64,000 bases of DNA, taken from Hippopus hippopus (lineage: Eukaryota > Mollusca > Bivalvia > Cardiida > Cardiidae). Location of the stretch: the NCBI GenBank assembly GCA_946811185.2, contig OX328104.1, positions 47,538,505 through 47,602,504 on the forward strand, written 5' to 3'. The notes under the pieces were generated by a model that worked only from the letters and a program-made list of their open reading frames with translations, was not told where the DNA came from and did no database searches. Shown piece by piece: positions 50,869 to 62,603 of this stretch. Position numbers and translations under genes: made by a program. The first letter of the stretch is position 1. The number at the start of each line of letters is the position of its first letter.

Positions 50869-51122
50869 AGCCATGCTTTGTGAAAAGGGATTTAGTGCAT
50901 CTGCAAAAAGTATCGACCAGGTCAGCCTGCGCAATCCGCGCAGGCTGACCCTGGGTCGAAACTTTTTGCTATAGGTCAATTTTCTGTATTAAAAACGACC
51001 GGTTGACCCCATGAATTAGTTGTTAAACAAAATGAATTTTATGGATTCATAATCATATGATGACTTTCTTAGCATAATGCATCACGCAGATCCATTAACA
51101 CCCCTTTAGCCAGAGCATGGCT
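50869..51122. mobile_element. MITE-2, complete copy just upstream of CLN6
   Basis: Termini AGCCATGCTTTGTGAAAAGG and, inverted, CCCCTTTAGCCAGAGCATGG. The core palindrome is GGTCAGCCTGCGCAATCCGC and complement. It ends 17 bp from the CLN6 start codon, on the upstream side. Confidence 0.82.
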
Positions 51123-51754
51123 AAAATGTGTAAACCAACTACTATACAAATTAATTTTAGAATTATATAAAATTGCCAACTATTATCTACAATTTGATTC
51201 TAATTCTAAACTCTGTATATTGCATTCTAAGTGGCTGAGATGCTATGTCTAAGAATACTCGTATCAGATGGCAAGTCCTTGATTTAAAAGATCTACTTTG
51301 ATTTGCTTTAAAGGTATACTTGTTTTCGTAAGTCCGATGAAGTTATCTCTTTTATGCACTTCAATGCATATTAAGTAAAACAATGAGCTTTAGTATCTTC
51401 TAAGCGATGTCATACTATATTATGAATTGTTAGCTTCTTCGCCATATATCTGTTGCAACTACTGGCCTTGTACAGATTGCGACTGTGGGTCGTAAAGCCC
51501 TAGAGTGGCGGATAAAATATAGTATCAAGCCTCTATTCCTGAAATATGCGCGTTTTGACACACTAATTTTCAACTTTTTTTCCTGCGATCTTTTTCTTTT
51601 TCAAAAAAAAAAAAAAATCATGTTCTCAATACTTGATACACATCTCCTCGACAGCCCGGTACATAGAACAACCTAAATACGCCCACAAGTCATTGGCGTT
51701 TGCATTTCGACGACCGTCACCTTCTAAATGGCACCCGTAGGCCTACTGAGATTA
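51123..51754. other. Gene-free stretch
   Basis: AT-rich. The 63-codon ORF at 51485 has no recognisable features. It could contain the promoter or a non-coding first exon of CLN6, but I see no defining motif. Confidence 0.4.
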
Positions 51755-51756
51755 TA

Positions 51757-52090
51757 AAATTACTTACAACATTGTAAAATTACTTGCAGCATTGTACAAT
51801 TACTTACAACTTTGTAAGATTACTTATAACTATGTAAATTACTAACAACACGGTAAAATTACTTACAACATTGTAAAATTACACTCAACATTGTCAAATT
51901 ACTTACAGCATTCTCGAATTACTTACAACATTGTAAAATTACCTACAACTTTGTAAAATTACTTACCGGGGGTACAACACTGTAAATTACTTACAACTCG
52001 GTAAAATTACTGACAGCATTGTCAATTTACTTACAACATTGTCAAATTACTTACCAGGTTGTAAAATTACTTGTAACATTACAACATTAC
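51757..52090. repeat. Minisatellite, about 20-bp unit
   Basis: Roughly 16 imperfect units of AAATTACTTACAACATTGT, with length between 17 and 25 bases and point changes. An ACCGGGGGTAC interruption lies near 51965. Confidence 0.88.
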
Positions 52091-52121
52091 ACCAACGTCG
52101 ATTTTTCGACTTAATTATTGC

Positions 52122-52346
52122 TTAACTTTCCCAAACGACAAAATTTGGACCGAACCAAATTGGAAGCACTTGCAGACGACAATTAAATTTTTCTAAGTTG
52201 ATGATTTCTGTCTTTTATAGGGTAGATAACATTGTGGAAAAAGGAGAAAATGCTGGTTACCAGCATTTTCTTCTTTTCCCACAATGTTTTCAAAAAGCCT
52301 CTTCCTCAGGGTCATTAAAACCCGGGATTGTGTGGTAAAGGGTTAA
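52122..52346. mobile_element. MITE-1, complete copy (reverse)
   Basis: TTAA at both ends (52122-52125, 52343-52346), left end TTAACTTTCCCAAACGACAA, right end TGTGTGGTAAAGGGTTAA. The central palindrome is nearly perfect. Confidence 0.85.
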
Positions 52347-52601
52347 GAACTATACTAAAATACTTACTTCTTATATTTCCCGTCATACCCTTCGGATTCT
52401 ATTTTTATCAGGGGGTCGGGCAAATGCGCTTTCCGTCTCTGTCGTCCAAACATATTTACATGCATACACAAATGTTATAAATCTACAAATTTATGCATAT
52501 GTCACATTGTACACATACATGTATGCTCATAAAGGTTTGTGTAATCTTGATAAAAAGTGATAAAATGGAGTTAGATAATGATATAACTGAAGTATTTACC
52601 C

Positions 52602-52830
52602 TTGACCCTTTATCGCACTATGCCGACTTTTAACGACACTGGGAAAGAAGCCTTTTGAAAACATTGTGGGAAAAGGAGAAAATGCTGGTAACCAGCATTT
52701 TCTCCTTTTCCCACAATATTTTCTACCCTATCAAAGAAATGTTGCATCATTTTAGCGACATTAAAAATACCATTTGCAAATGCTTTCAATTTGAACAAGG
52801 CTAAAATTTTGTCGTCTGGTAAAGGGTTAA
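52602..52830. mobile_element. MITE-1, complete copy
   Basis: Ends TTGACCCTTTATCGCACTAT and GTCGTCTGGTAAAGGGTTAA. The palindrome at 52657-52722 has about 33-base arms meeting at GCTGGTAACCAGC. A MITE-3 half copy follows at 52945-53048 and a diverged MITE-1 at about 53090-53310. Confidence 0.85.
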
Positions 52831-53744
52831 ACTTCCAAATAAATATGATGAAGATTTCCATCCGGAATGAAACATTGTGATTTACGAAACATACCGAAAC
52901 ATTGCGATTACAAAGTGCATGTTGCTGGGAAAGAAGTCGCCGTATCGAACTATTTAGATCCAAGATCAAACTGCATTTTCTGTGCAGTCTGATCTTGATC
53001 TACACTGTCCGCAAAAGCTGCTTGAGTCGCGCTCAGCAGTTTAAGGGTTAAATAACCCGAACGAAAGTGATAACAACTTCGAGGTTATCCCTTCACCTGA
53101 TGATAACATTTTAGACTTTCCCAAACTGAGAGCATTTGTAGACGACAATATAAATGCTACTCAAATGACGGTATTTGTCTTCGAAAAAGTAGAAAAAATG
53201 TGGGAAAAGGCCAATATGCTGATCTCTCCGACGGCTTTTCCCCACAATATTTTCAAAGGCTTTCTCTCCACAGGGTCGGTAAATCCCGTTATTGTGAGGT
53301 AAAAAGTTAAAGCAACTCGGAGCAAGATTTTGTTCCGGGAAGTTCCTTTTTCCAATCAGTCTCAGAGACCAAACATCGTAGTGAAGGGGCTGAAGGCCTT
53401 CAGATGTAGCCGCGTCTTGATTACAAGTTTAAAATCATTGTGAAGGGCCACACAGGGCAGAGATCGAACCCTAAAACTCAAGGTCAGTGAGCAAACACAA
53501 CGAAAGATATGTACCAAGGAAGTGCAAAGGCTGACCTCTACTACGCCAGACTATGTAAGGATTGCTATTAACCATATTCTGCTAAATAAGTTAAATGAAA
53601 CTTTCAAGCCGATAGTAAAACTCAAATGTAGCTATTTCAAACTTATTTTTTGGAGAAAAAAAATTCCTTATCGGACAGTGTAAATCAAAGATCAGACTGC
53701 TCGTTCTGTGCGGTCTGATCTTGATTGGTATTGGAGTATAACGC

Positions 53745-53842
53745 CATTTTAAGAGCTTAGGTCATATCATGGCGGTCAGTGACGCACCAATGGTGTTTTC
53801 TGGCTTTCTCACACCAGTACTGACACAACTTCCTTTCCAAAG
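53745..53842 (-). mobile_element. Truncated SINE (3' part)
   Basis: In reverse orientation it matches the 3' half of the 11141/39581 SINE family (TTTCTCACACCAGTACTGAC, GGTCATATCATGGCGGTCAG). The tRNA-like head is absent. A 57-bp repeat shared with 36134-36190 follows at 53844. Confidence 0.75.
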
Positions 53843-54343
53843 CCGTTGTCTGCGCATGTCATATTCTTCGAAGATTCGACCTGTCTGCTATGACGCATCA
53901 CCCATCCCCGAATACTTGGGAAAAGTAGGGCTTATACCGAAGCTATTAGTTTAAACATATTTTATTCATCAAGTAATCACAAGCATTTAAAGACAAATCA
54001 TTCGAATAGCAAAAAATAACTGACGAAATGGATTTCGGTTCCGGTTATGGAAGATTAGCATTGTTTTTGTTTTGTGGTCTGTTCAACGCTGTTTTTGGTG
54101 AAACTACTGTGAATTACGGACTATAGATGTACTAGTGACTAGATTAACATTCATATTTTGCAAGAAAGAAGTCTTGAGGTGTATTTTGTGTTGCATTTGT
54201 GATTAATTTGACAATTTACGTATAAATTTTTGTCACACTTCACGCTTCAGTTACCCCTTTACTTTTTCTATCTAAACTGTGATTGGCTAAGGGGCACGCT
54301 CAATTTTTTTTTTGAGTATACTATTCAAATTTAATAAGGAACC

Positions 54344-55177
54344 ATGAGCGCCAATAAGTCAACTCCCCAAACCAATCCGAAGAAGAAGCGGCCCCTGTTT
54401 TCTCCAGCGGATCAGACAGAACTGAAGAAGACCAAGCCTGTGAGTGAGAAGGAGGGCACTGGTTTTACGATCCCAGAGGAAGCTGAAGCTAAATATTTCG
54501 GCAACGCAGATCACCCTCAGTGAGGACAACTTGGCGCAGATAAGCGTCTATTTGAGGAGCTCATTCGAGAACGAGCTACCATCTCTCGTCTCTAGCATTG
54601 TTGAAGGTGTTGTCAGCAGTTTAAGCGAAAAGATAAGGTTACTTTCCGAAGAAAATGCCCAACTTAAGCGCCGTGTTGTAGAGCTTGAAATGAAAGTTGA
54701 TCGGACAGAACAGTACAGTAGGCGTAATTGTCTCCGGGTTGCTGGCATTCCTGAAACTGACGGAGAGTCCGTCGATGAGAAGGTGTTAGAGATGGCAACA
54801 GCAGTGGAAGCTGATATTTCAATAAATGATATTGATCGCAGTCATCGGTTGGGCAAGCCTAGACGAACAAGCGGACAGAGTGCAAAACCGAGAGACATTA
54901 TCATTAAGTTTACAAGTTACAGAGCAAGACAAAAACTACTGAAAAACAGGTCAAAGTTGAGATCTAAAGGTTTAACAATGTGTATGTGAACGAGAACTTA
55001 ACCGCCCTCAGAGACAACATTTTCTATGAAACCAGAAAACTTGCAAGGGATAGACTTATTACCAGTACCTGGACCAGTGATGGTACCATTATTGTTAAAG
55101 ACAAACATTTAAAACTTCATCGTTTGGAATCACATCAGGACCTTGAGCGGCTTAAGTCTTCTGTCAGCAGTTCTTAA
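54344..55177 (+). pseudogene. LINE ORF1-like gene, frameshifted
   Basis: From ATG 54344 (ACCATGAGCGCC) one frame encodes a Lys/Pro-rich N-terminus. Coherent sequence then moves to a second frame near 54500 and to a third near 54980, ending at 55177. The combined content has a Leu-rich coiled coil (LSEENAQLKRRVVELEMKVD) and an RRM-like ORF1p segment (NCLRVAGIPE, RDIIIKFTSYRARQKLL). The last piece (YVNENLTALRDNIFYETRKL) is typical of the C-terminal domain of non-LTR ORF1 proteins. It probably bound retrotransposon RNA. At least two frameshifts make it inactive. Confidence 0.75.
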
Positions 55178-57385
55178 CTTTCTATAGCAGAATTTATCTG
55201 TAGCAGAATTTATTATTAATGTTTAACTTGACTCTGTCAGGATTCAGTCACATATACTGTAGATTATTATTTCATTACATGTATCCCCTGGGTATTTTTG
55301 GTCCAGAGATGTCATTGTCGTAAATCTAATGATAACTACTTCATAGCGGAAAGTGTGGATTGTGATCAGGTTGCATATAACATGCAGTCTGATGTTGGAT
55401 CTACACTGTCCATCTCTTTACTGGTGACGTTTTTTGCTGTTGTTTATGGAAAGCATGTGGAGAGATGCAGTTCATGAACACTGCGGGACGGGGAACATAA
55501 GCCCATTTTTGAGCTGATGGTCCTTTTGTCGCATTGTTTACTGAACATGTTTATATAACATTCGGTTGAACTGTGGTCCATGTAGCACGCTTACTTTTTT
55601 TTGTACAGTATACATAACAGGTTTATTCCTCGTTGAAGGAAGAAAGGAAATGCATGAATGCGCTGTTTGATAGGAAGGAATGCGAGTGTTTAGATAATCC
55701 ACCCTAAAGTCTGTACTAAAACACAACGTTTTAGATTTGTCCAAATTCAAACATGTTGCAGACGACAAATTGCACTGTATATCTGGCTCATTTGACTACT
55801 TGACGAAATTTGCCTTTGAGGTGGCAGGAGACATTGTTGGTGAGGGAGAGAATTCTGGATACTAGCATGTTCTCCTTTTCCCTCAATGTTTTCAAAAGCA
55901 TTTTCTTTCCGGATCGTTAAAAAGTCGGAATAGTGTGGTAAGGGGTTAAGGCGCTTTGTCTTAGTTTTCGTTACTTTACAGCGGCGTGGATCTCGATCGG
56001 ACTGCACACAAGTGCGGTCTGATCTTTGATCTGCTCTGTGGTTTGACGATTAACCCTTTTCGGCCCGTGCACTGCTTTCGTTGTGTTTCTGCACATCGTT
56101 GGTAGAGTTCGGACGGCAATGAATTGCAGTTTGACCTTTGAGTAGTACGTAATGATTCTTTTGTGTTTATTATTTGTACATGTATATGTACTGTTGCTCT
56201 TTGTATTCGTTCATTAGTCAGTCCGTCTGTCTGCGTCTCTCTCTCTCTCTCTCTCTCTCTTCGTCATTCGATCGGTCGGCTGAATTTTTAACCCGTCTAC
56301 CTGCTTCTTTTTTGTGTTGTTTTCTAATCTAAAAATGTTGGATGGTAAATATTTCATTTCATTGTCCAACATAGTGTTGTAGCTCTCTTCCTGCAACCCT
56401 ATATCTGTCTGTCACTGTTTGTTAGTCTGTTCGTCTATTCACCAAAGCGTCTGGCTTTACAGTTTTGACGACAGTTTGTATTGTCCCTGTTGTAAACTAT
56501 ACATATGTTTATTTTTATCTGTTTGATTTTCTTCGACCATAATGGTCAAGGTCATAATTCGGGTCAAGATGCTTTTACATTTGGTAGTGAGTCGAAATCG
56601 AAATTTCCTATTATTACATAAAGTAGTTATCCTGTACTTGTACATACAGTCATCTGTTGAAATGCTGACTTTTAACAATTGTACGGTTTTGTGCTTTGCA
56701 TTGAAGTTAAATATTTAGAAGTACAGTCTTGCTATGAAGTTTAAATGCTGGAAACTACATATACTTATCTGTCACGATGTTTGCTTGTAATTTTTTGGCT
56801 TACAGTGATGACACTGATTATGTTCGATGTCTTGTTCTTTTAACTGTTTTGTTTACTGTAGATATTGCGAATAACTGATTCACATGTACATGTACATGTA
56901 TTTTACCTTTGACCACCCAGTTTGATTTTTTAGATCCATGAATTGTGTACTTTTCAGTCTTTCTTTCTATTTTTTTTTTCTTGTTTTTTGTGGTTTCTTT
57001 TTCACATCTTTATTCCTTTATCTAACTAGTGTGGAGTGTAACCCGATTTTGATTGGTTTGAATTATAGTAAAGCTGTGGGGTACGATGAATTTTGTAGAC
57101 TTGGTCACGTGTTGTGCTGCTACATGTTGTTCCTATACTTATTATGTTCGGTAACATGATTTGTAGATTCTACAGGTATATATGTAGCCAGCCAACACAT
57201 TGTCAAAAACTTCATTTCCACTTGACTGTCACTCTACTTTTTATGCTCCCAATTCTTAATGCCGTCTTCCAATCATATTCACTTCTAATTGATATAAGAC
57301 AGTCAGGATTACGGTCAAAAGATATCAAACATCACAATAAAAGAAGGTTATTGATAACCGAACGCTTTGAGGACAACGTTAAATT
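55178..57385. other. Spacer with MITE pieces between ORF1-like and ORF2-like genes
   Basis: Contains MITE-3-like sequence near 55340-55410 and 55975-56050, MITE-1 sequence at about 55710-55950, and a (CT)n run near 56237-56260. A 113-codon ORF at 57114-57455 runs into ORF2 in a different frame across a T-run at 57441-57450, suggesting that ORF2 once began further upstream. Confidence 0.5.
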
Positions 57386-60300
57386 TTGCAGATTGATATT
57401 TCACTTCATTTTTTACAACTCATTTCTTTTGTCATCAGTGATTTTTTTTTATTAATTTTACGGGCAGGCGATGTTCACCCGAACCCGGGTCCGCAACCTA
57501 ACAAGTCTTCTTGTAGTGTTTCGACCACATCTGATATTTACAATTTTCTAAATCTCCCCAATCACTTGTCCACCGTCCATTACAACGTACAAGGTATAGC
57601 GAATAAGCTTGATACTTTGATTGCAGAGTTTTCGTTCTTTGATATCCTGTCATTCTCAGAGACTTGGTTGCATAATGAACTCTCATCAATTGAGCTGATT
57701 TTCCCTTCATTTCACCCACCTGAACGGAAAGATAGAATTGATGACAGATATGGAGGTGTTATTTTATATGTTAAAAATACCCTGTCATATATTCGTAGAC
57801 ATGATCTTGAACCCAATAGACTTGAGTGTATTTGGATACAAATCAAGTCTTGCAATAACAGGAATATTTTATACGGTGTATTCTATAGACCACCAAACTC
57901 TTACTCGGCATATAATTCACTTATTGAGGATTCCATTGGCCTTGCCATGGATTCGGGTATTTCTGATGTCATCATTACAGGTGATTTCAATCTGAATATA
58001 ATGAAGGAAAACCATTTCCGTAAGGTTGAATCCCTATGTAATGAATTTAACATGATTCAATGTATTGACGAACCCACTCATTTCACAGAAAATTCCATAT
58101 CTACTATTGATCTTCTGTTCGTTACCAATAAAGAATCAATCCTAACAACTGGCGTTGGGGAACCCTGTCTCGGCCTTACAATGCGTTATCATTGCCCTGT
58201 TTTTGGCGTTCTTAATTTTCTAAAACCTAAGTTTAAAAATATCAAACGAACAATCTGGAAATATGACCAAGGAAATTATAATGAGCTCAGAACTAGTCTT
58301 ACACATTTTGATTGGGGCTCTATACATGATAGTAACATAAATACTTACGCTGAAAAAATTGCGGGTGTCATCACTGACAGCGCAAATAGGTTCATTCCCT
58401 GGAAGACGATTATTATTAATCCACAAGAACCACCCTGGATGAACTGTACCATTAAAAAGGAAATTCGTCGTAAAAGATTATATCGAAAAGCAAAACTATC
58501 AAACAATATCGATCACTGGTCAAAATTCAAATCTGTTAGAAACAATGTGATCTCTTTAATTCGACAGAGCAAATCAAATTATTATGAACAACTGTCTTTG
58601 AAACTAAAATCTGGTTCCCTGTCTCCGCGTGACTGGTGGAGAACCCTCAAGTCAATGATGTCTTCACAGTCTTCAACATCTATTCCTCCTCTTTTTGATA
58701 TCTCTAAAGATTCGCTTATTACCGACGAACACGAGAAAGCAAATACATCGAATAATTACTTTGCTAATCAGTCATGTATAGATGATTCATTCAGTACCCT
58801 CCCCGATGAACGTTTTCGAGTCATACACGAAACTTTAGATTCAATTCATGTCATGCCGTCTGAAGTGCAGGATGTCCTTAAAACACTTAAAACGGACAAA
58901 GCCTCTGGCCCTGACGGCATAAATAACAGGATTCTTATCGAAGCAGTCGGTCAGCTGGCACCGCATTTATGCGATCTATTTAATTACTCTCTAATTACCA
59001 GTTCCGTTCCATCATCATGGAAAATATCCAATGTATGTCCTATATTTAAGTCTGGTGATCCTTCTCTTCCAACTAACTACAGACCTGTTTCATTATTAAA
59101 TAATATTGAAAAAGTCTTAGAACGAATCATATTCAAGCGTGTCTACAACTATCTAAAGGACGCCAACTTCTTTACTCCTTGCCAGTCAGGTTTTATGCCA
59201 GGTGATTCCACTGTTAATCAAGTAACATTACTTTATAATAATATATGTAAAGCATTAGATGATGGATTGGAATTTAGAGCAATATTCTTTGATATAAGCA
59301 AAGCATTTGACAAAGTCTGGCATAAAGGTTTGTTGTTCAAGTTGCGTAGAGCAGGTATTAGAGGTAAATTATTGTCCTGGTTTTCTGATTATCTTTCTGA
59401 TCGTTTTCAACGAGTTATTATACCAGGTGGTATCTCAAACTTATGTCATGTACAGACAGATGTGCCCCAAGGATCTATATTAGGACCTCTTTTGTTTTTA
59501 ATATATATTAATGATATTGTTGATGACATTCAGGCAAACATTAATCTTTTTTCAGATGATACCAGTCTATAAATGGTTGTATCTGATCCAGCTGCCGCTG
59601 GAACTGTATTACAAACAGATATCGATAAAATTACTCGTTGGGCGCAGAAGTGGTTGGTCAAGTTCAATCCAACAAAATCTGAATCCTTAGTTATATCTCG
59701 TAAACGTATTATGACTAACCATCCGGTTCTGTTTATGTCAAATATTGAAATTCCTTCTGTTACCAGTCATAAACATTTAGGTATAATTCTTTCTAATGAC
59801 GGGTTTTGGGACTTTCACATTGGTAAATCTATTGAAAAGGCATGGAAAAGAATCGCAGTTTTGCGACTTCTGAAAACCCGTCTTGATCGCCTTTCACTTC
59901 AAATAATTTATTTCTCTTTTATCAGACCTATTCTTGAATATGGTGATATTATATAGGACAATTTTTCTCAAGGGCTGAAAGATCAACTGGATAAAGTGCA
60001 AAATGAGGCTGCCCGAATTGTTACCGGTTGTACTAAACTAGTTGCCATCGCTGATCTATATCAACAATCCGGGTGGGAAACTTTAAGCCAACGACGGCGC
60101 AAGCACAAGCTTATTCTTTTCTATAAAATGGTTAATGGACTTTCCCCAAACTATCTTAGTACTCTTGTTCCACCTACCGTTGGCAGTTCTTCCTCTTATA
60201 ACTTACGCAGACCAAACAATTTGAGAAACATTGCTTGTAGAACTAGATTGTACAGCACTTCATTTTTGCCAGCTGTGATTAATGAATGGAATTCTCTGCC

Positions 60301-60706
60301 AGATGAAATTAAGAATGCAGAATCATTGTCAGTCTTTAAATACCGTTTAAACGAAGATAAACCTTGTCCGCGTAGGCTTTACTTTTTTGGCGACAGGAAA
60401 ATTCAAATTATACATGCAAGATTACGCACCAGATGCAGCTCTCTCAATGAGCACCTGTACTTAAAAACATTGGTCCAGTCGCCACTTTGTAGATGCGGTA
60501 CAGTAGAATCGACCCAACACTACTTTTTAGAATGTCCTTTTTATAATAACCAAAGAACTAGTCTAAGCCTATTTATTAGTGGTATAACAAGATTTACACT
60601 ACAAATCATTCTATTTGGAGATGAAAATCTAAACCTCATTGATAACCAAAGAATATTTGCTGCCGTGCATACATATATCCGTGACAGTAGAAGATTTACC
60701 ATGTAA
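57386..60706 (+). pseudogene. CR1/Jockey-type LINE ORF2 (endonuclease-reverse transcriptase), two in-frame stops
   Basis: The open frame has a hydrophobic leader and a 2A-like GDVHPNPGP at residues 28-36. An AP-type endonuclease follows at about 50-260 (SETWL, YRPPNS, ITGDFN). Reverse transcriptase motifs are DKASGPDGI, NYRPVSLL, Asp636 in FFDISKAFDK, PQGSILGPLLF and FSDDTS (the usual residue before DD is Ala/other; here Ser). A C-terminal CCHC-like finger is at CRCGTVESTQHYFLEC. TAA at 59570-59572 and TAG at 59954-59956 interrupt the frame; the second copy at 63005-63991 is open at both positions. Downstream, AATAAAATATG near 61155 may mark the 3' end. The element is dead but not old. Confidence 0.9.
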
Positions 60707-61443
60707 TATCTTATTCCTATGTCTTCTTGGTAATAGCTGAATCTGTATCAAGTCAATCTATTTAAGCCATTTCTTTCAAAGGTGACTGACATCTCATTAC
60801 CATTAAGTTGTTTTTTTTTTTTTAAATGTAAACAACCACTTGTTTAATCAATTGTGATGGTCCAGCTGGAAGGTTCTTCAGCCATTGAATAGGCGTTTCT
60901 TCAATTTAAATTATAACCAATAACACTCCACACCTCTCTGTTCTTTTGTTATTTTCCCCATACCTTTTTTTTTTTTACTAAATTGACTTATGTTTTCTGT
61001 AGTTAGTAATGATATGATCATTAATTAACCGTTACCCGAAATTTGGAGAAGAACTTTATAAGCCTAAGCTTTCGTTCTTATCCTTCTCTTCAGTATATTT
61101 GTCTTATGATTGTATTATATTGTCTCTTGTAAACTTGTATATATTACTGTCGAATAAAATATGTTTAAACTAAATGGATTAGAACGGAAGCAAAGCTTAT
61201 ATGGTTCTTCTCCAAAATTCCAGGTACACAATTACTGGTTGATAATTATGTATAACGTAAGAAAACTAATAAGGGTATTTTGATAGCTACTGAGAGAAAA
61301 CCGTGGGGAAAAAATAGAACAGAAAAATAAGCAGATCGGTGTAGAGTGTTTAACTGGAGGACCAAAACTGAAGATAATTTTCACAAGCTATTGTCTTCCT
61401 CCATGACCATCACAGATAAGTAGATATTGGATGCTATCAATAA
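60707..61443. other. LINE 3' region and an inverted repeat
   Basis: T-rich 3' sequence up to AATAAAATATGTTT near 61160. TTTGGAGAAGAACTTTATAA at 61040 is complemented by GCTTATATGGTTCTTCTCCA near 61195, forming a spaced inverted repeat of unknown origin. No gene. Confidence 0.5.
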
Positions 61444-62600
61444 TACCCCCATTCCACTAGGCCGCGATCTACGGCGCTCTCACAGAGCGCCGTAGATCTC
61501 CATGCAGAGCGCCAGGAACGCCAAGAACGCTAACAGATCTTTAACGGATCGCCAGGATCGCCAAGATCGCCATCAGTCTACTCCCTTGCACAAAGACCCG
61601 TGGCGATCTGTTCAGAACGCCGTCACATCGCTACTTAATCGGTTAAATCGCTATCGAAACGCAACTTGAACGTAAACATCGTAACTGGAGCGCTATCGGA
61701 TCACTCAGGAGCGCAAATGTTCGCCAGTATGCCGGTCATCGCGCTCCGATGTGATCCGATAGCGACCATTAGAGATGCAGTAGCGCTCCCTTGCGATCAA
61801 GTGGCGATATGATAGCGTTCCGGTACTATCAGGTGGCGATATGATAGCGCTCTGTTACAAGCAAGAGGCGATATGATAGCGCTCCATTACGATCAAGTGG
61901 CGATATGATGGCGCTCCGATCGCGCTTTCGGAGGACTATATAAAAGAGAGTCTGTCTCGGCTATCATCATTTCAGGGTGGACTGGTAATGCAGTGGTAAA
62001 ACGCTGGACTATCAATCCTGAGGCCCGAGGTTCGATACCCGGCCCAACCAGGACCTTTCTGAGACACCTTGTGTTTCCCACCCAACTAGAAGTGAGCTGG
62101 TTTGGAACCCAGAGGCAGGCTCGCGTGTATCGGTGCTTTACACCGGGCACATTAAGGAACCAAGGAGGTCTATTCGAAGAAGAGCTAGGGGCTTGTACCC
62201 AGATTTCCTTGTATCCGATTCTTTCTCTCCAATGGTCCATACCATATATATGCTTCGAGCACAGAGGGACCTTAATCCTACAAAGTTATCATATCATCAT
62301 TTCGCATTTAGAAACCACCAGGTGTAGGTACAATTAATTCTTTGGTCAAGAGTGTTAACTACAGTATGCCACCCAAGGGAAGGAGCAAAAGGAATGTCAA
62401 AGCCTCGGATCGCTAACGGAGCGAAAATAGGTCAGATAGCGTCGCAACTCCTAGCGAGGCTACGAGCGGAGCGTCATTTGGTTGTTATCTGAGCGGGAGT
62501 GTCCTTATAATCACCAATCCGGCAGCGATCTGAGGCGATCTACGGCGCTCTGTATGAGCGCACAGAGCGCCGTAGATTGCGGCCTAGTGGAATGGGGGTA
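61444..62600. mobile_element. GC-rich TIR element (1,157 bp) with subterminal hairpins
   Basis: The termini TACCCCCATTCCACTAGGCC and its complement GGCCTAGTGGAATGGGGGTA form a TIR of about 37 bp with one mismatch. TAA flanks both sides (61441-61443, 62601-62603). Each end also has its own hairpin: GATCTACGGCGCTCT with its complement at 61467-61498, and ATCTACGGCGCTCTGT with its complement at 62536-62576. The interior repeats modules like GGCGATATGATAGCGCTCC. There is no transposase ORF. A 3-bp TAA duplication would fit a PIF/Harbinger-type MITE, which is an inference. Confidence 0.8.
61974..62291 (+). mobile_element. tRNA-derived SINE nested in the TIR element, 12-bp target duplication
   Basis: The head has box A-like TGGTAATGCAGTGG and box B-like GGTTCGATACCCGG. 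The body is unlike the 11141/39581 family, so this is another SINE family. TATCATCATTTC flanks it at 61962-61973 and 62292-62303. The ORFs at 61893-62337 are artefacts of this insertion. Confidence 0.8.
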
Positions 62601-62603
62601 TAA

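Noticed and set aside
51757..52090. Regular short repeats resembling a CRISPR array
   Set aside because: Units are contiguous, imperfect and about 20 bp, without unique spacers or cas genes, in a eukaryotic context. It is a minisatellite.
57498..57719. Antisense 73-codon ORF in the LINE
   Set aside because: Shadow of ORF2 endonuclease coding sequence.
61893..62337. 115- and 114-codon ORFs on both strands
   Set aside because: They arise from the SINE nested in the TIR element; both strands are open by chance.
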